A stretch of DNA of 64,000 nt from Flectonema sp. DT1601 (GCA_964019425.1 OZ025855.1:248001-312000); one strand, 5' to 3'; shown: positions 1-9,900, counted from the first letter of the stretch. Translations and numbers: made by a program. Notes: generated by a model not told the origin, from the sequence alone.

Positions 1-984
1 TACTCTCGATAACAGAGTAGCAAGGGTTTGCTTTGTTTGTCCGATGAGTTGATGATTTCCGTTGTTTTCGTAATCCCATACTTCAAGAAGGATCCACGCA
101 TTGAAATCAGATTTACAAAAACGTTCGAGAGAAACAACAAATGTCTTCCATTCACACTGAAGAACACTTTCGTAATATTCAGTCTTGTGAATGGGTTGGA
201 ACTGTCCATCAACAATACGTGAGATTACTAAGAACGGATCCGATCCACCAGCACCAAATAAATTCTTAGCTTCGAGACTGTGACAAGACACTTCCATTGA
301 AACCTCATACTTTGGTCCTTCTTGTTGTTCTAATTCTTCAGCTGTCACTGTTAAGAAACCAACTTGTTGTTGTTGAGGAGTAGCCGCTTCCTCATTTTCA
401 TCATTATTTTTACTTGCATGTTTTCCTCTTCTACCAGCCAGTTGAAGCGGTTTCCTTACATTTTGATGAGTAACAATTCGTAGTATTTCTACGTGATACG
501 GAGCCTTAGCACGTGAGTTTATAATATCTACGAGCTTTGCTCTTCCTGTTCCGATTTCTACCGGATCTCGTTCATGATGTCCGTGTCTAGTCGGCTCATC
601 GTATATTTTAAATGTAATGTATTGCTCTGAACTAAACTGAAATGTCGTTGCTACAGTTTTGACAAAGTGAGGGTTGGTGTCACGGAATTTTGTTTCCGTC
701 TTTCCAATAAATTTCATATTTTCACCAGCCTCGTCAGTTTCATACGCCGCAACATATGGATTTATTGAATGCAAAGCCACACCTCCCGATGCTCCGATCC
801 TCCCTAGCTGACCATAAGTATTAATCGGCTTTAATCCACGACACTTAATGAGCAGCTGAACCATCGAACTTTTCTCATCTTCAGCACCTTCTAACTCTCT
901 TAACATGCATTCTAGATCTCCTCTTGCCTGATCTTCTTCGTGGTTAAGAGCTTCATTGTTGCCTGAAGAACAGCAAGATCCCAT
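1..984 (-). CDS. Copine, N-terminal part (C2A and C2B), runs off the left edge
   Basis: The minus strand is open from an ATG at 984 to the window edge (328 codons, no stop). Copines are cytosolic Ca2+-dependent phospholipid-binding proteins with two C2 domains followed by a von Willebrand A domain. The start reads MGSCCSSGNNEALNHEEDQ, with a Gly2 and vicinal cysteines that suit N-myristoylation and palmitoylation. Residues about 60-165 resemble a first C2 domain (GKTETKFRDTNPHFVKT, then FKIYDEPT). A Gln-rich linker with EEAATPQQQQ follows near 205-215. Residues about 220-328 resemble a second C2 domain, with GAGGSDPFLVIS, then KTEYYESVLQCEWKTF and LEVWDYENNGNHQLIG. These Asp-containing loops and the 'K-T-E ... 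W-K-x-F' pattern are typical of copines. The vWA domain must lie to the left of the window. It is the first unique gene bordering the duplicated array, and part of it was copied into the array at about 11.1 kb. Confidence 0.85.
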   Translation of the reverse strand, partial: MGSCCSSGNNEALNHEEDQARGDLECMLRELEGAEDEKSSMVQLLIKCRGLKPINTYGQLGRIGASGGVALHSINPYVAAYETDEAGENMKFIGKTETKFRDTNPHFVKTVATTFQFSSEQYITFKIYDEPTRHGHHERDPVEIGTGRAKLVDIINSRAKAPYHVEILRIVTHQNVRKPLQLAGRRGKHASKNNDENEEAATPQQQQVGFLTVTAEELEQQEGPKYEVSMEVSCHSLEAKNLFGAGGSDPFLVISRIVDGQFQPIHKTEYYESVLQCEWKTFVVSLERFCKSDFNAWILLEVWDYENNGNHQLIGQTKQTLATLLSRV

Positions 985-1177
985 TTGTTACTGCGCTAAT
1001 AGTGTTATCTAATTACTTGAGCAGCGCATCTGTGTGGGATACTGTAAAAACAAATAACATGTATGAGAATAGTAATTGCAACGTTTTTTGTTAGCGAATC
1101 TCTACTCATTTGTGAAGTGTGTTCTGCGAGAATATAAATATAATGAAATCAATAAAACTATAATGGGTTCGCATATT

Positions 1178-1826
1178 GAGGAAAATTAAATAAATAATTG
1201 ATGTCTGATAGTTAGACAACAAAAGTCGATGAGAGGCTTGCCTACCAGCTGTTCCGAGTGAGAAGGGAAGGCCCGGAACATCTTGTCTGCTGGAGGCGGA
1301 TCAAACGAGGGAGTTTCTACAATCCAGGGTGTGCGCTCTTAGGAAGAGGAAGAAAGGAAAACAATAAAAATGATTTCAGAGCAATCTAGGTTTGTAGATA
1401 CTATAAAAGAACGAAATAAAAAAAAAGAAAACAAGGTTAATATGAATCGTTTGAAGAAATACATTAAAAAGTATAACAGTCGTTATCGCTGATTATTATC
1501 TGCGAGTTTAATTAAATTCTTATTTCGTTTTCTTTTTTTTAAAAAAGATTTTGCTCTCAATTAAATGTCAAATAGCAATCTGCCACTTTGTTGACCTCGT
1601 CCATACCAGACGGAGGAAATTAGCCGATTTCATTAAACAAGCAAAGAATATTATCTTTTTTTTTTCTTTTTTTTGAAAAAGATAGCTGCAATTATCACAC
1701 TTGTGATTACAACTATGGCAGATAGAATAAATAGAATTCATCTTTTCAGAATTAAAAGGGACAGTTGTGTTGAAAAAATGAAAACATCAGGAGAGTGGCT
1801 CTCCCTAAGCTTCCTCTATTCGATGA
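1178..1826 (-). repeat. Conserved spacer module alpha, copy 1 (3' of four-TM gene)
   Basis: This is the first of six near-identical spacers (others at 5829, 10491, 20697, 25207 and 26759). It lies between the stop of a four-TM gene and the next gene downstream. Landmarks are a GC-rich core at 1230-1345 that can fold into a long hairpin (1240-1249 with 1289-1297, inner stem 1251-1256 with 1274-1279), T tracts near 1650-1675, a 14-bp perfect palindrome (ATCACACTTGTGAT) near 1696, and a GGAGAG-TGG-CTCTCC hairpin near 1791 just after the four-TM stop. No convincing protein is encoded. The bases from 985 to 1177 are the copine 5' flank. Confidence 0.8.
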
Positions 1827-2552
1827 CTACTGCTCATCAGGAGAGTTGTCAACTTCCTTCTTGTCTTCCACTTGTGGTGCGGATAGACTTCCACTCACCA
1901 CAAGAATAATAATGTTAACAATTGAAGCAACAACACCAATTACAAGGAATGGAATAGCGTAGTTTAGGTCAAAGAAGTCTGCGATCTTCAAGTCGAACAC
2001 AATAGCAGTGCCGACCTTGCACTCAAACTCTTCCTCGAAGAACGAAGCTCCACCAGCCATACCGATGAGGAAGAATAGGAAGTTCAAGATCTGGATCACC
2101 AATGAGACGATACCAGGAATTCTGCCGGCAGTGGCAACTCCTCTCAAGCTGGCGATGACACCAACACTTGAACAGAGAAGGCAGATCAATACACAAGCAA
2201 GCATAAGCTGTCCTCTCCTCTGGTGATCATCACATCCGTAAAGTTGAGTCACGTGAGATGGACGGCGAGCAAGTTCCGCAGCATTGGCAGTGAGACTCAG
2301 GACAGCATAATCGTCTCCGTCCTTCCACTTTCTTCCGTTTGAATCCTGGTAGACACCAATTCCATATGGGTATCCAATACCTGGTAGTGCTTGAATTGAT
2401 AAGTTTGTGGCATTACCTCCAATGGTCACAACTATATCCTTTGGATCAGTTCTAATGGTTACAATACTACGGCCATCAGTTAAAGCACATCCACAGAATA
2501 CTATCGCAATAGTACAGAGAACTCCTACAATCGTGTGTGCGATCTTTCCCAT
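1827..2552 (-). CDS. Four-transmembrane amastin-like protein, copy 1
   Basis: This encodes a 241-residue membrane protein. The start is the ATG at 2552, in the sequence MGKIAHTIVGVLC; a longer reading would need a TTG start. A pyrimidine tract ending in CACCAG lies 30 nt upstream and looks like a splice acceptor. Hydrophobic segments fall at about 5-27, 118-142, 148-172 and 203-229. A ~90-residue first loop contains NATNLS, a possible N-glycosylation site, and ends LYGCDDHQRRGQLMLA. A shorter second loop has a single Cys. The tail is acidic (VEDKKEVDNSPDEQ). Four TMs with a large first ectodomain match the amastin/claudin-type topology. The Cys followed by Arg-Arg just before TM2 recalls amastin, but the classic amastin core motif is not visible, so homology is tentative. 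It lies downstream of LRR gene 1 and the small secreted gene. Confidence 0.7.
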   Translation of the reverse strand: MGKIAHTIVGVLCTIAIVFCGCALTDGRSIVTIRTDPKDIVVTIGGNATNLSIQALPGIGYPYGIGVYQDSNGRKWKDGDDYAVLSLTANAAELARRPSHVTQLYGCDDHQRRGQLMLACVLICLLCSSVGVIASLRGVATAGRIPGIVSLVIQILNFLFFLIGMAGGASFFEEEFECKVGTAIVFDLKIADFFDLNYAIPFLVIGVVASIVNIIILVVSGSLSAPQVEDKKEVDNSPDEQ

Positions 2553-2620
2553 TTTATGTTTTTGTAACAAAGATTATGTAATCTGGTGGGAGAAGTAATC
2601 AATCTAACAAAATTAAATCG

Positions 2621-2902
2621 TTATAATTCCACTACATTATAGTATTCAACGAATCTTGTCTTCCAGCACCTTTTAGTAAGTTTGGCAAGTGTAGTATAAC
2701 AGGAAATAGTAATATAACACTGTGATTTTTGTTTGTGCACAAAACCAGGGGGGCAGTATTCAGAAGCAGTATGGTACGCCATAGCACCAACCACATCATA
2801 AATATGTCTGTCGTAAGAAATCAGGTAGTCTATTGCTGTCACCTTGTTAATGACAGCCATGTGATTGATTGTTGATAATAATAATAATAAAACTGAATAC
2901 AT
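2621..2902 (-). CDS. Small putative secreted protein, copy 1
   Basis: This 93-codon frame begins MYSVLLLLLSTINHMAVIN, which looks like a signal peptide although the Leu run comes from a TTA/ATT microsatellite-like stretch. The body (DYLISYDRHIYDVVGAMAY, then ASEYCPPGFVHKQKSQCYIT) has six cysteines and no family I recognise. A second full copy at 14285-14563 keeps the frame with few amino-acid changes, which supports a real gene. In two other units the coding middle has been deleted, leaving only the two ends (about 7290-7335 and 22150-22205). It lies 68 bp upstream of four-TM copy 1. It could instead be an untranslated exon of the four-TM transcript. Confidence 0.4.
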   Translation of the reverse strand: MYSVLLLLLSTINHMAVINKVTAIDYLISYDRHIYDVVGAMAYHTASEYCPPGFVHKQKSQCYITISCYTTLAKLTKRCWKTRFVEYYNVVEL

Positions 2903-3538
2903 ATGAACTACATCATTATCTGTTCATCATCGTATGGTGTGAAGTCCCTGGGGAGTTCCTTGTTTTAGTAATTACTTTGAGGGAGTAATAAGATACTTAA
3001 TCAGGCTCAATGTAACAACACTACGGGGAAACTAAAGTCATACGGCACTAGAGAATCACAGCAGTACAGAAAGACTACTATTAGGATAAAGGAATTAATT
3101 CATATCTTTTTTTACATGGTTTACAAAAGAGAAGATTTTGGTAATGAACTTTCCATCACTGTTTGTACCTGAGAAGGAAATACGATAAGAGAACAAGGCA
3201 TTAACTAAACAAGCTGAGATCAACACAAAGAAGTATCTACACTGTTGATGGGTGCAGATTACTTCCACACACGCAGGGATTGCGCCAGGCCCGTTTCGAT
3301 TCGACCAGACACTGGCGGGGAGAAGGGCGGGTGGGGAATACCAAATGGGGATGGGAGTCTGATAGAATATTGACCCAGTCAAGGGAATAAGAACACTGCA
3401 ATGCAATCAAATATTCAATTGCAACTAACAAACACTTGTTAAGAGTGTGTGAGCGAACACACATCTTCTTTTCTGAAAACAAAATAAAACAAAGGGAACA
3501 ATGAACACACACTAAAAACAGCACTTATCTGATTTATG
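2903..3538 (-). repeat. Conserved LRR 3'-flank module beta, copy 1 (with G4 motif)
   Basis: This is the first of six copies of a ~600-bp sequence that always follows an LRR gene (others start near 7330, 11965, 15598, 18406 and 22196). On the plus strand, 3317-3336 is a canonical G-quadruplex pattern: four G runs with loops AGAA, C and T. On the minus strand a TTTTGTTTTCAG acceptor-like site near 3472 precedes an ATG at 3464 opening a 75-codon frame (MCVRSHTLNKCLL...) to 3237. A second overlapping frame covers 3095-3406. Both are disturbed in some copies, so I treat the module as 3' flank or UTR rather than a proven gene. Confidence 0.75.
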
Positions 3539-5239
3539 TCATTTCAAATTCCTTATGCTCGTATGCAGTTCGTCTCTGTTAATGGACGAACAACCTTTTA
3601 GGAAATTACTTCCAACGGATTCCACATTCACGAGGGTTAAATCCAAGGAAGTAAGTGATGAACAATCACTTAGAAAAGAGTTTCCAACAACTGAAACATT
3701 TTTCAGACTTGACAAGTCAACAGATGTGAGGGATGAACAATAAGAAAGAAAACCGTTTCCAACAGCTGAAATATTGTTCAGACCTGATAAGTCAACAGAT
3801 GTGAGGGATGGACAAGAATATAGAAAATAGTCTCCAACAGCTGAAATATTGCTGAGACCTGATAAGTCAACAGATGTGAGGCATGAATTATTAAAAAGAA
3901 AATCGTTTCCAATAGCTGAAATATTGCTGAGACTTGATAAGTCAACAGATGTGAGGGATGAACAATCACTTAGAAAATAATCTCCAACAGCTGAAACACT
4001 GCTGAGACTTGATAAGTCAACAGATGTGAGGGATGAACAATTTCTTAGAAAAGAGCTTCCAACAACTGAAACATTTTTCAGACTTGATAAGTCAACAGAT
4101 GTGAGGGATGAACAATCACATAGAAAATAGTCTCCAACAACTGAAACATTGCTGAGACTTGATAAGTCCAGAGATGTGATGGATGAACAATTTCTTAGAA
4201 AAGCGTTTCCAACAACTGAAACATGTTTCAGACTTGATAAGTCAACAGATGTGAGGGATGAACAATAAGAAACAAAAGTGTTTCCAACAGCTGAAATATT
4301 GTTCAGACTTGATAAGTCAACAGATGTGAGGGATCGACAATTATATAGAAAAAGGTCTCCAACAGCTGAAATACTGCTGAGACTTGATAAGTCAACAGAT
4401 GTGAGGGACGAAGAATAAGAAAGAAAACCGTTTCCAACAGCTGAAACATTGCTGAGACCTGATAAGTCAACAGATGTGAGGGATGAACAATAAGAAAGAA
4501 AAACGTTTCCAACAACTGAAATATTGCTGAGATTTGATAAGTAAACAGATGTGAGGGATGAACAATTTCTTAGAAAAGAGTTTCCAACAACTGAAACTGT
4601 TTTCAGACTTGATAAGTCAACAGATGTGAGGGATGAACAATCACCTAGAAAATAGTCTCCAACAAGTGAAACATTGCTGAGTCTTGAAAAGTCTACAGAT
4701 GACAGTGAATAGCAAAATCTGAGGAAATTATTACCAACAGATGTGACGTATTGAAGACCAGGAAGACTGACCTTTATAACCTTACGAGATGAGGATAAGA
4801 AATCATCCGAAACGGTCGTGACTGAGGGTTCAGAGTTGCTGAATGAGATGTTCGTAACATCATCCGAGAACCACTCACTGTTACTAAACTGAAGACAGCC
4901 ATCCACAGCGAATGTGGGAGTATCAAGGCAGAAAAACCCGTCCTGATCCCGTTCTCCTCTTAGGAATGCCTTCGCTCTCTTTGCAGCATCTGTGAACCAT
5001 TCCAATCCAAACAAGCGCACCACCGATGCATCCAACAGCGAGCCGTCCTCCACTCCGTATGACACCAATCGACTACCTCCTCGAAGCAGCGATCCCGCGA
5101 GTGAAAGCTCAAGAAAGTCAGCATCGGTACCCCACTCATCAGCTGCAACTTGCAATGCATCCTTCACGAGCGACTCTCCAGAAGCTGTGAAAACAACGTC
5201 AGGAAACCCTGTGTCTGGGAACGTAACCGAGAGTTGCAT
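3539..5239 (-). CDS. Ubiquitin-like/BspA-type LRR protein, copy 1 (14 repeats)
   Basis: This encodes 566 residues from the ATG at 5239, which lies 19 nt after an acceptor-like CATTTCGTAG. Residues 1-77 look like a ubiquitin-fold domain: MQLSVTFPDTGFPD, a helix VKDALQVAADEW, and LVSYGVEDGSLLDASV, comparable to the ubiquitin 'LSDYNIQKESTLHLVL' segment. A linker with AKRAKAFLRGERDQDG and an Asp/Ser-rich stretch runs to about 150. From residue 177 there are 14 perfect 25-residue repeats of the pattern SSLTSVDLSSLxNhSxVGxx followed by FLxxC. A 24-residue degenerate repeat and the cap SSINRDELHTSIRNLK close the protein. The repeat resembles BspA-like LRRs (usually about 23 residues), found in many protist surface and host-interaction proteins. 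No signal peptide or TM is visible from this start, so location is unknown. The gene is intronless. Confidence 0.8.
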   Translation of the reverse strand: MQLSVTFPDTGFPDVVFTASGESLVKDALQVAADEWGTDADFLELSLAGSLLRGGSRLVSYGVEDGSLLDASVVRLFGLEWFTDAAKRAKAFLRGERDQDGFFCLDTPTFAVDGCLQFSNSEWFSDDVTNISFSNSEPSVTTVSDDFLSSSRKVIKVSLPGLQYVTSVGNNFLRFCYSLSSVDFSRLSNVSLVGDYFLGDCSSLTSVDLSSLKTVSVVGNSFLRNCSSLTSVYLSNLSNISVVGNVFLSYCSSLTSVDLSGLSNVSAVGNGFLSYSSSLTSVDLSSLSSISAVGDLFLYNCRSLTSVDLSSLNNISAVGNTFVSYCSSLTSVDLSSLKHVSVVGNAFLRNCSSITSLDLSSLSNVSVVGDYFLCDCSSLTSVDLSSLKNVSVVGSSFLRNCSSLTSVDLSSLSSVSAVGDYFLSDCSSLTSVDLSSLSNISAIGNDFLFNNSCLTSVDLSGLSNISAVGDYFLYSCPSLTSVDLSGLNNISAVGNGFLSYCSSLTSVDLSSLKNVSVVGNSFLSDCSSLTSLDLTLVNVESVGSNFLKGCSSINRDELHTSIRNLK

Positions 5240-5370
5240 TTTGACTCGCCTGAGTAACCTACGAAATGTGATGATGAATGGCTTGGAGTATGATGAGATT
5301 GACGAACGTGCAAAAACATATTTCTTCAAACAGACTCTCTTTTTTTGTTGTTGCATAATTTGCTCCCAAC

Positions 5371-5625
5371 TTATTGAGATTTTAATGCCATTGGGGGTTC
5401 TGATAATGTCATCTTCGCTGTTAAGTGAAAAGTGATAATTAAGTTTCGCTTTAAAAAAAAGAAAACAGGAAGCACAACACCCGCACACGACAATTCGCTC
5501 TTCTGAAAGCCAACACCCCACTGAACGACCGCTGCCTCTACTGCGTCCCTGACCAGCGTGTCCGCAGTCACTGTAAACGGAACAGTTGGGAATTTTCCAT
5601 CTGAACAGGAAATGAAAACTTGCAT
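5371..5625 (-). pseudogene. Orphan ubiquitin-like domain fragment upstream of LRR copy 1
   Basis: An ATG at 5625, 14 nt after a TTTTCATTACAG acceptor-like site, opens MQVFISCSDGKFPTVPFTV. It is recognisably related to the first ~50 residues of the LRR protein (MQLSVTFPDTGFPDVVFTA), including the helix LVRDAVEAAVVQW. Similarity ends at GVVLP and the frame then runs through a homopolymer to a stop at 5371. I read it as the remnant 5' end of a sister LRR gene. It could instead be an alternative first exon, but no donor I tried joins it in frame to the LRR gene. Three other copies exist. Confidence 0.55.
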
Positions 5626-5828
5626 GTTGCCTGTCAGCCCTGTAATGAAAACAATAATAACTAAATAACGTGTAAGCAGTAAGCAATGATGAAGTCTTGA
5701 AGAATCGATGTTTGTGTTGTGTAGCATGTGACCTGTGTGCTACGGGCCTCTCAAAAAAGGCTGGACTCAAAGTTCAAAAACGCATCTGATTCACCAGACA
5801 CTAAATATAACTCACCCGCGTATCTCTA

Positions 5829-6477
5829 CGAGGAAAATTAAATAAATAATTGATGTCTGATAGTTAGACAACAAAAGTCGATGAGAGGCTTGCCTACCAG
5901 CTGTTCCGAGTGAGAAGGGAAGGCCCGGAACATCTTGTCTGCTGGAGGCGGATAAAACGAGGGAGTTTCTACAATCCAGGGCGTGCGCTCTTAGGAAGAA
6001 GAAGAAAGGAAAACAATAAAATGATTTCAGAGCAATCTAGGTTTGTAGAGACTATAAAAGAACGAAATTAAAAAAAAGAAAACAAGGTTAATATGAATCG
6101 TTTGAAGAAATACATTAAAAAGTATAACAGTCGTTATCGCTGATTATTATCTGCGAGTTTAATTAAATTCTTATTTCGTTTTCTTTTTTTTGAAAAAGAT
6201 TTTGCTCTCAATTAAATGTCAAATAGCAATCTGCCACTTTGTTGACCTCGTCCATACCAGACGGAGGAAATTAGCCGATTTCATTAAACAAGCAAAGAAT
6301 ATTATCTTTTTTTTTTCTTTTTTTTGAAAAAGATAGCTGCAATTATCACACTTGTGATTACAACTATGGCAGATAGAATAAATAGAATTCATCTTTTCAG
6401 AATTAAAAGGGACAGCTGTGTTGAAAAAATGAAAACATCAGGAGAGTGGCTCTCCCTAAGCTTCCTCTATTCGATGA
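5829..6477 (-). repeat. Spacer module alpha, copy 2
   Basis: Nearly identical to the spacer at 1178-1826, including the GC-rich hairpin core, the T tracts and the post-stop GGAGAG/CTCTCC hairpin. It separates LRR copy 1 (to its left) from four-TM copy 2. It is preceded at 5753-5828 by a short conserved piece (GGCTGGACTCAAAGTTC...) seen also near 10420, 20625, 25132 and 26683, which marks the upstream edge of each LRR unit. Confidence 0.8.
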
Positions 6478-7203
6478 CTACTGCTCATCAGGAGAGTTGT
6501 CAACTTCCTTCTTGTCTTCCACTTGTGGTGCGGATAGACTTCCACTCACCACAAGAATAATAATGTTAACAATTGAAGCAACAACACCAATTACAAGGAA
6601 TGGAATAGCGTAGTTTAGGTCAAAGAAGTCTGCGATCTTCAAGTCGAACACAATAGCAGTGCCGACCTTGCACTCAAACTCTTCCTCGAAGAACGAAGCT
6701 CCACCAGCCATACCGATGAGGAAGAATAGGAAGTTCAAGATCTGGATCACCAATGAGACGATACCAGGAATTCTGCCGGCAGTGGCAACTCCTCTCAAGC
6801 TGGCGATGACACCAACACTTGAACAGAGAAGGCAGATCAATACACAAGCAAGCATAAGCTGTCCTCTCCTCTGGTGATCATCACATCCGTAAAGTTGAGT
6901 CACGTGAGATGGACGGCGAGCAAGTTCCGCAGCATTGGCAGTGAGACTCAGGACAGCATAATCATCTCCGTCTTTCCACTTTCTTCCGTTTGAATCCTGG
7001 TAGACACCAATTCCATATGGGTATCCAATACCTGGTAGTGCTTGAATTGATAAGTTTGTGGCATTACCTCCAATGGTCACAACTATATCCTTTGGATCAG
7101 TTCTAATGGTTACAATACTACGGCCATCAGTTAAAGCACATCCACAGAATACTATCGCAATAGTACAGAGAACTCCTACAATCGTGTGTGCGATCTTTCC
7201 CAT
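6478..7203 (-). CDS. Four-transmembrane amastin-like protein, copy 2
   Basis: 241 residues from the ATG at 7203, with the same predicted protein as copy 1. The nucleotide differences I noticed are synonymous or flanking, so either the duplication is recent or conversion keeps the copies uniform. The acceptor-like pyrimidine-AG lies at the same distance upstream. The small secreted gene that should sit just upstream is reduced to its two ends, so here the four-TM gene directly follows the LRR 3' flank. Confidence 0.7.
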   Translation of the reverse strand: MGKIAHTIVGVLCTIAIVFCGCALTDGRSIVTIRTDPKDIVVTIGGNATNLSIQALPGIGYPYGIGVYQDSNGRKWKDGDDYAVLSLTANAAELARRPSHVTQLYGCDDHQRRGQLMLACVLICLLCSSVGVIASLRGVATAGRIPGIVSLVIQILNFLFFLIGMAGGASFFEEEFECKVGTAIVFDLKIADFFDLNYAIPFLVIGVVASIVNIIILVVSGSLSAPQVEDKKEVDNSPDEQ

Positions 7204-7329
7204 TTTATGTTTTTGTAACAAAGATTATGTAATCTGGAGGGAGAAGTAATCAATCAAACAAAATTAAATCGTTATAATTCCACTACATTATAGTATTCAA
7301 CGAATCTTGTCGATAAAAATAATAATAAA

Positions 7330-7974
7330 ACTGAATACATATGAACTACATCACTATCTGTTCATCATCGTATGGTGTGAAGTCCCTGGGGAGTTCCTTG
7401 TTTTAGTAATTACTTTGAGGGAGTAATAAGATACTTAATCAGGCTCAATGTAACAACACTACGGGGAAACTAAAGTCATACGGCACTAGAGAATCACAGC
7501 AGTACAGAAAGACTACTATTAGGATAAAGGAATTAATTCATATCTTTTTTTACATGGTTTACAAAAGAGAAGATTTCGATAATAAGTTTTCCATCACTGT
7601 TTGCACCTGAGAAGGAAATACGATAAGAGAATAAGGCATTAACTAAACAAGCTGAGAACAACACAAAGAAGTATCTACACTGTTGATGGGTGCAGATTAC
7701 TTCCACACACGCAGGGATTGAGCCAGGCCCGTTTCGATTCGACCAGACACTGGCGGGGAGAAGGGCGGGTGGGGAATACCAAATGGGGTTGGGAGTCTGA
7801 TAGAATATTGACCCAGTCAAGGGAATAAGAACACTGCAATGCAATCAAATATTCAATTCCAACTAACAAACACTTGTTAAGAGTGTGTGAGCGAACACAC
7901 ATCTTCTTTTCTGAAAACAAAATAAAACAAAGGGAACAATGAACACACTAAAAACAGCACTTATCTGATTTATG
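7330..7974 (-). repeat. LRR 3'-flank module beta, copy 2
   Basis: The same module as at 2903-3538, with the G4 pattern at 7755-7774 on the plus strand. The 75-codon MCVRSHT... frame is kept (7675-7902). At its left end the small secreted gene has lost its middle, leaving an abrupt junction near 7311. Confidence 0.75.
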
Positions 7975-9900
7975 TCATTTCAAATTCCTTATACTCGTAT
8001 GCAGTTCGTCTCTGTTAATGGACGAACAACCTTTTAGGAAATTACTTCCAATGGATTCCACATTCACGAGGGTTAAATCCAAGGAAGTAAGTGTTGAACA
8101 ATCACTTAGAAAAGAGTTTCCAACAACTGAAACATTTTTCAGACTTGACAAGTCAACAGATGTGAGGGATGGACAAGAATATAGAAAATAGTCTCCAACA
8201 GCTGAAATATTGCTGAGACCTGATAAGTCAACAGATGTGAGGGATGAACAATAAGAAAGAAAACTGTTTCCAACAGCTGAAATATTGCTGAGACTTGATA
8301 AGTTAACAGATGTGAGGGATGAACAATTACAAAGAAAACCGTTTCCAACAGCTGAAATATTGCTGAGACTTGATAAGTCAACAGATGTGAGGGATGAACA
8401 ATCACTTAGAAAATAGTCTCCAACAGCTGAAATATTGTTCAGACTTGATAAGTCAACAGATGTGAGGGATGAACAATTACAAAGAAAACCGTTTCCAATA
8501 GCTGAAACACTGCTGAGACTTGATAAGTCAACAGATGTGAGGGATGAACAATTTCTTAGAAAAGAGCTTCCAACAACTGAAACATTTTTCAGACTTGATA
8601 AGTCAACAGATGTGAGGGATGAACAATTACAAAGAAAACCGTTTCCAATAGCTGAAACACTGCAGAGACTTGATAAGTCAACAGATGTGAGGGATGAACA
8701 ATTTCTTAGAAAAGAGCCTCCAACAACTGAAACATTTTTCAGACTTGATAAGTCAACAGATGTGAGGGATGAACAATCACATAGAAAATAGTCTCCAATA
8801 GCTGAAACATTGCTGAGACTTGATAAGTCCAGAGATGTGAGGGATCGACAATTTCTTAGAAAAGCGTTTCCAACAACTGAAACATGTTTCAGACTTGATA
8901 AGTCAACAGATGTGAGGGATGAACAATAAGAAACAAAAGTGTTTCCAACAGCTGAAATATTGTTCAGACTTGATAAGTCAACAGATGTGAGGGATCGACA
9001 ATTATATAGAAAAAGGTCTCCAACAGCTGAAATACTGCTGAGACTTGATAAGTCAACAGATGTGAGGGATGAACAATCACATAGAAAATAGTCTCCAACA
9101 GCTGAAATATTGCTGAGACCTGATAAGTCAACAGCTGTGAGGGATGAACAATAAGAAAGAAAAACGTTTCCAACAACTGAAATATTGCTGAGATTTGATA
9201 AGTAAACAGATGTGAGGGATGAACAATTTCTTAGAAAAGAGTTTCCAACAACTGAAACTGTTTTCAGACTTGATAAGTCAACAGATGTGAGGGATGAACA
9301 ATCACCTAGAAAATAGTCTCCAACAAGTGAAACATTGCTGAGTCTTGAAAAGTCTACAGATGACAGTGAATAGCAAAATCTGAGGAAATTATTACCAACA
9401 GATGTGACGTATTGAAGACCAGGAAGACTGACCTTTATAACCTTACGAGATGAGGATAAGAAATCATCCGAAACGGTCGTGACTGAGGGTTCAGAGTTGC
9501 TGAATGAGATGTTCGTAACATCATCCGAGAACCACTCACTGTTACTAAACTGAAGACAGCCATCCACAGCGAATGTGGGAGTATCAAGGCAGAAAAACCC
9601 GTCCTGATCCCGTTCTCCTCTTAGGAATGCCTTCGCTCTCTTTGCAGCATCTGTGAACCATTCCAATCCAAACAAGCGCACCACCGATGCATCCAACAGC
9701 GAGCCGTCCTCCACTCCGTATGACACTAATCGACTACCTCCTCGAAGCAGCGATCCCGCGAGTGAAAGCTCAAGAAAGTCAGCATCGGTACCCCACTCAT
9801 CAGCTGCAACTTGCAATGCATCCTTCACGAGCGACTCTCCAGAAGCTGTGAAAACAACGTCAGGAAACCCTGTGTCTGGGAACGTAACCGAGAGTTGCAT
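7975..9900 (-). CDS. Ubiquitin-like/LRR protein, copy 2 (17 repeats, longest)
   Basis: 641 residues from the ATG at 9900, exactly 75 residues (three repeats) longer than copy 1. The ubiquitin-like head and linker match copy 1, and the first three full repeats are the same. The arrays then diverge: copy 2 has an internal duplication in which the pair KNVSVVG(S/G)SFLRNC and SSVSAIGNGFLCNC occurs twice. Two mid-array repeats carry Arg-Ser or Cys substitutions at the repeat start, for example CRSLTSLDLSS. This is what unequal crossing-over within the 75-bp repeats would produce. Confidence 0.8.
   Translation of the reverse strand: MQLSVTFPDTGFPDVVFTASGESLVKDALQVAADEWGTDADFLELSLAGSLLRGGSRLVSYGVEDGSLLDASVVRLFGLEWFTDAAKRAKAFLRGERDQDGFFCLDTPTFAVDGCLQFSNSEWFSDDVTNISFSNSEPSVTTVSDDFLSSSRKVIKVSLPGLQYVTSVGNNFLRFCYSLSSVDFSRLSNVSLVGDYFLGDCSSLTSVDLSSLKTVSVVGNSFLRNCSSLTSVYLSNLSNISVVGNVFLSYCSSLTAVDLSGLSNISAVGDYFLCDCSSLTSVDLSSLSSISAVGDLFLYNCRSLTSVDLSSLNNISAVGNTFVSYCSSLTSVDLSSLKHVSVVGNAFLRNCRSLTSLDLSSLSNVSAIGDYFLCDCSSLTSVDLSSLKNVSVVGGSFLRNCSSLTSVDLSSLCSVSAIGNGFLCNCSSLTSVDLSSLKNVSVVGSSFLRNCSSLTSVDLSSLSSVSAIGNGFLCNCSSLTSVDLSSLNNISAVGDYFLSDCSSLTSVDLSSLSNISAVGNGFLCNCSSLTSVNLSSLSNISAVGNSFLSYCSSLTSVDLSGLSNISAVGDYFLYSCPSLTSVDLSSLKNVSVVGNSFLSDCSTLTSLDLTLVNVESIGSNFLKGCSSINRDELHTSIRNLK

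Noticed and set aside
3717-4700. CRISPR-like array of regularly spaced repeats
   Set aside because: The 75-bp periodicity is fully coding (25-residue LRR), with no distinct repeat/spacer division and a eukaryotic context.
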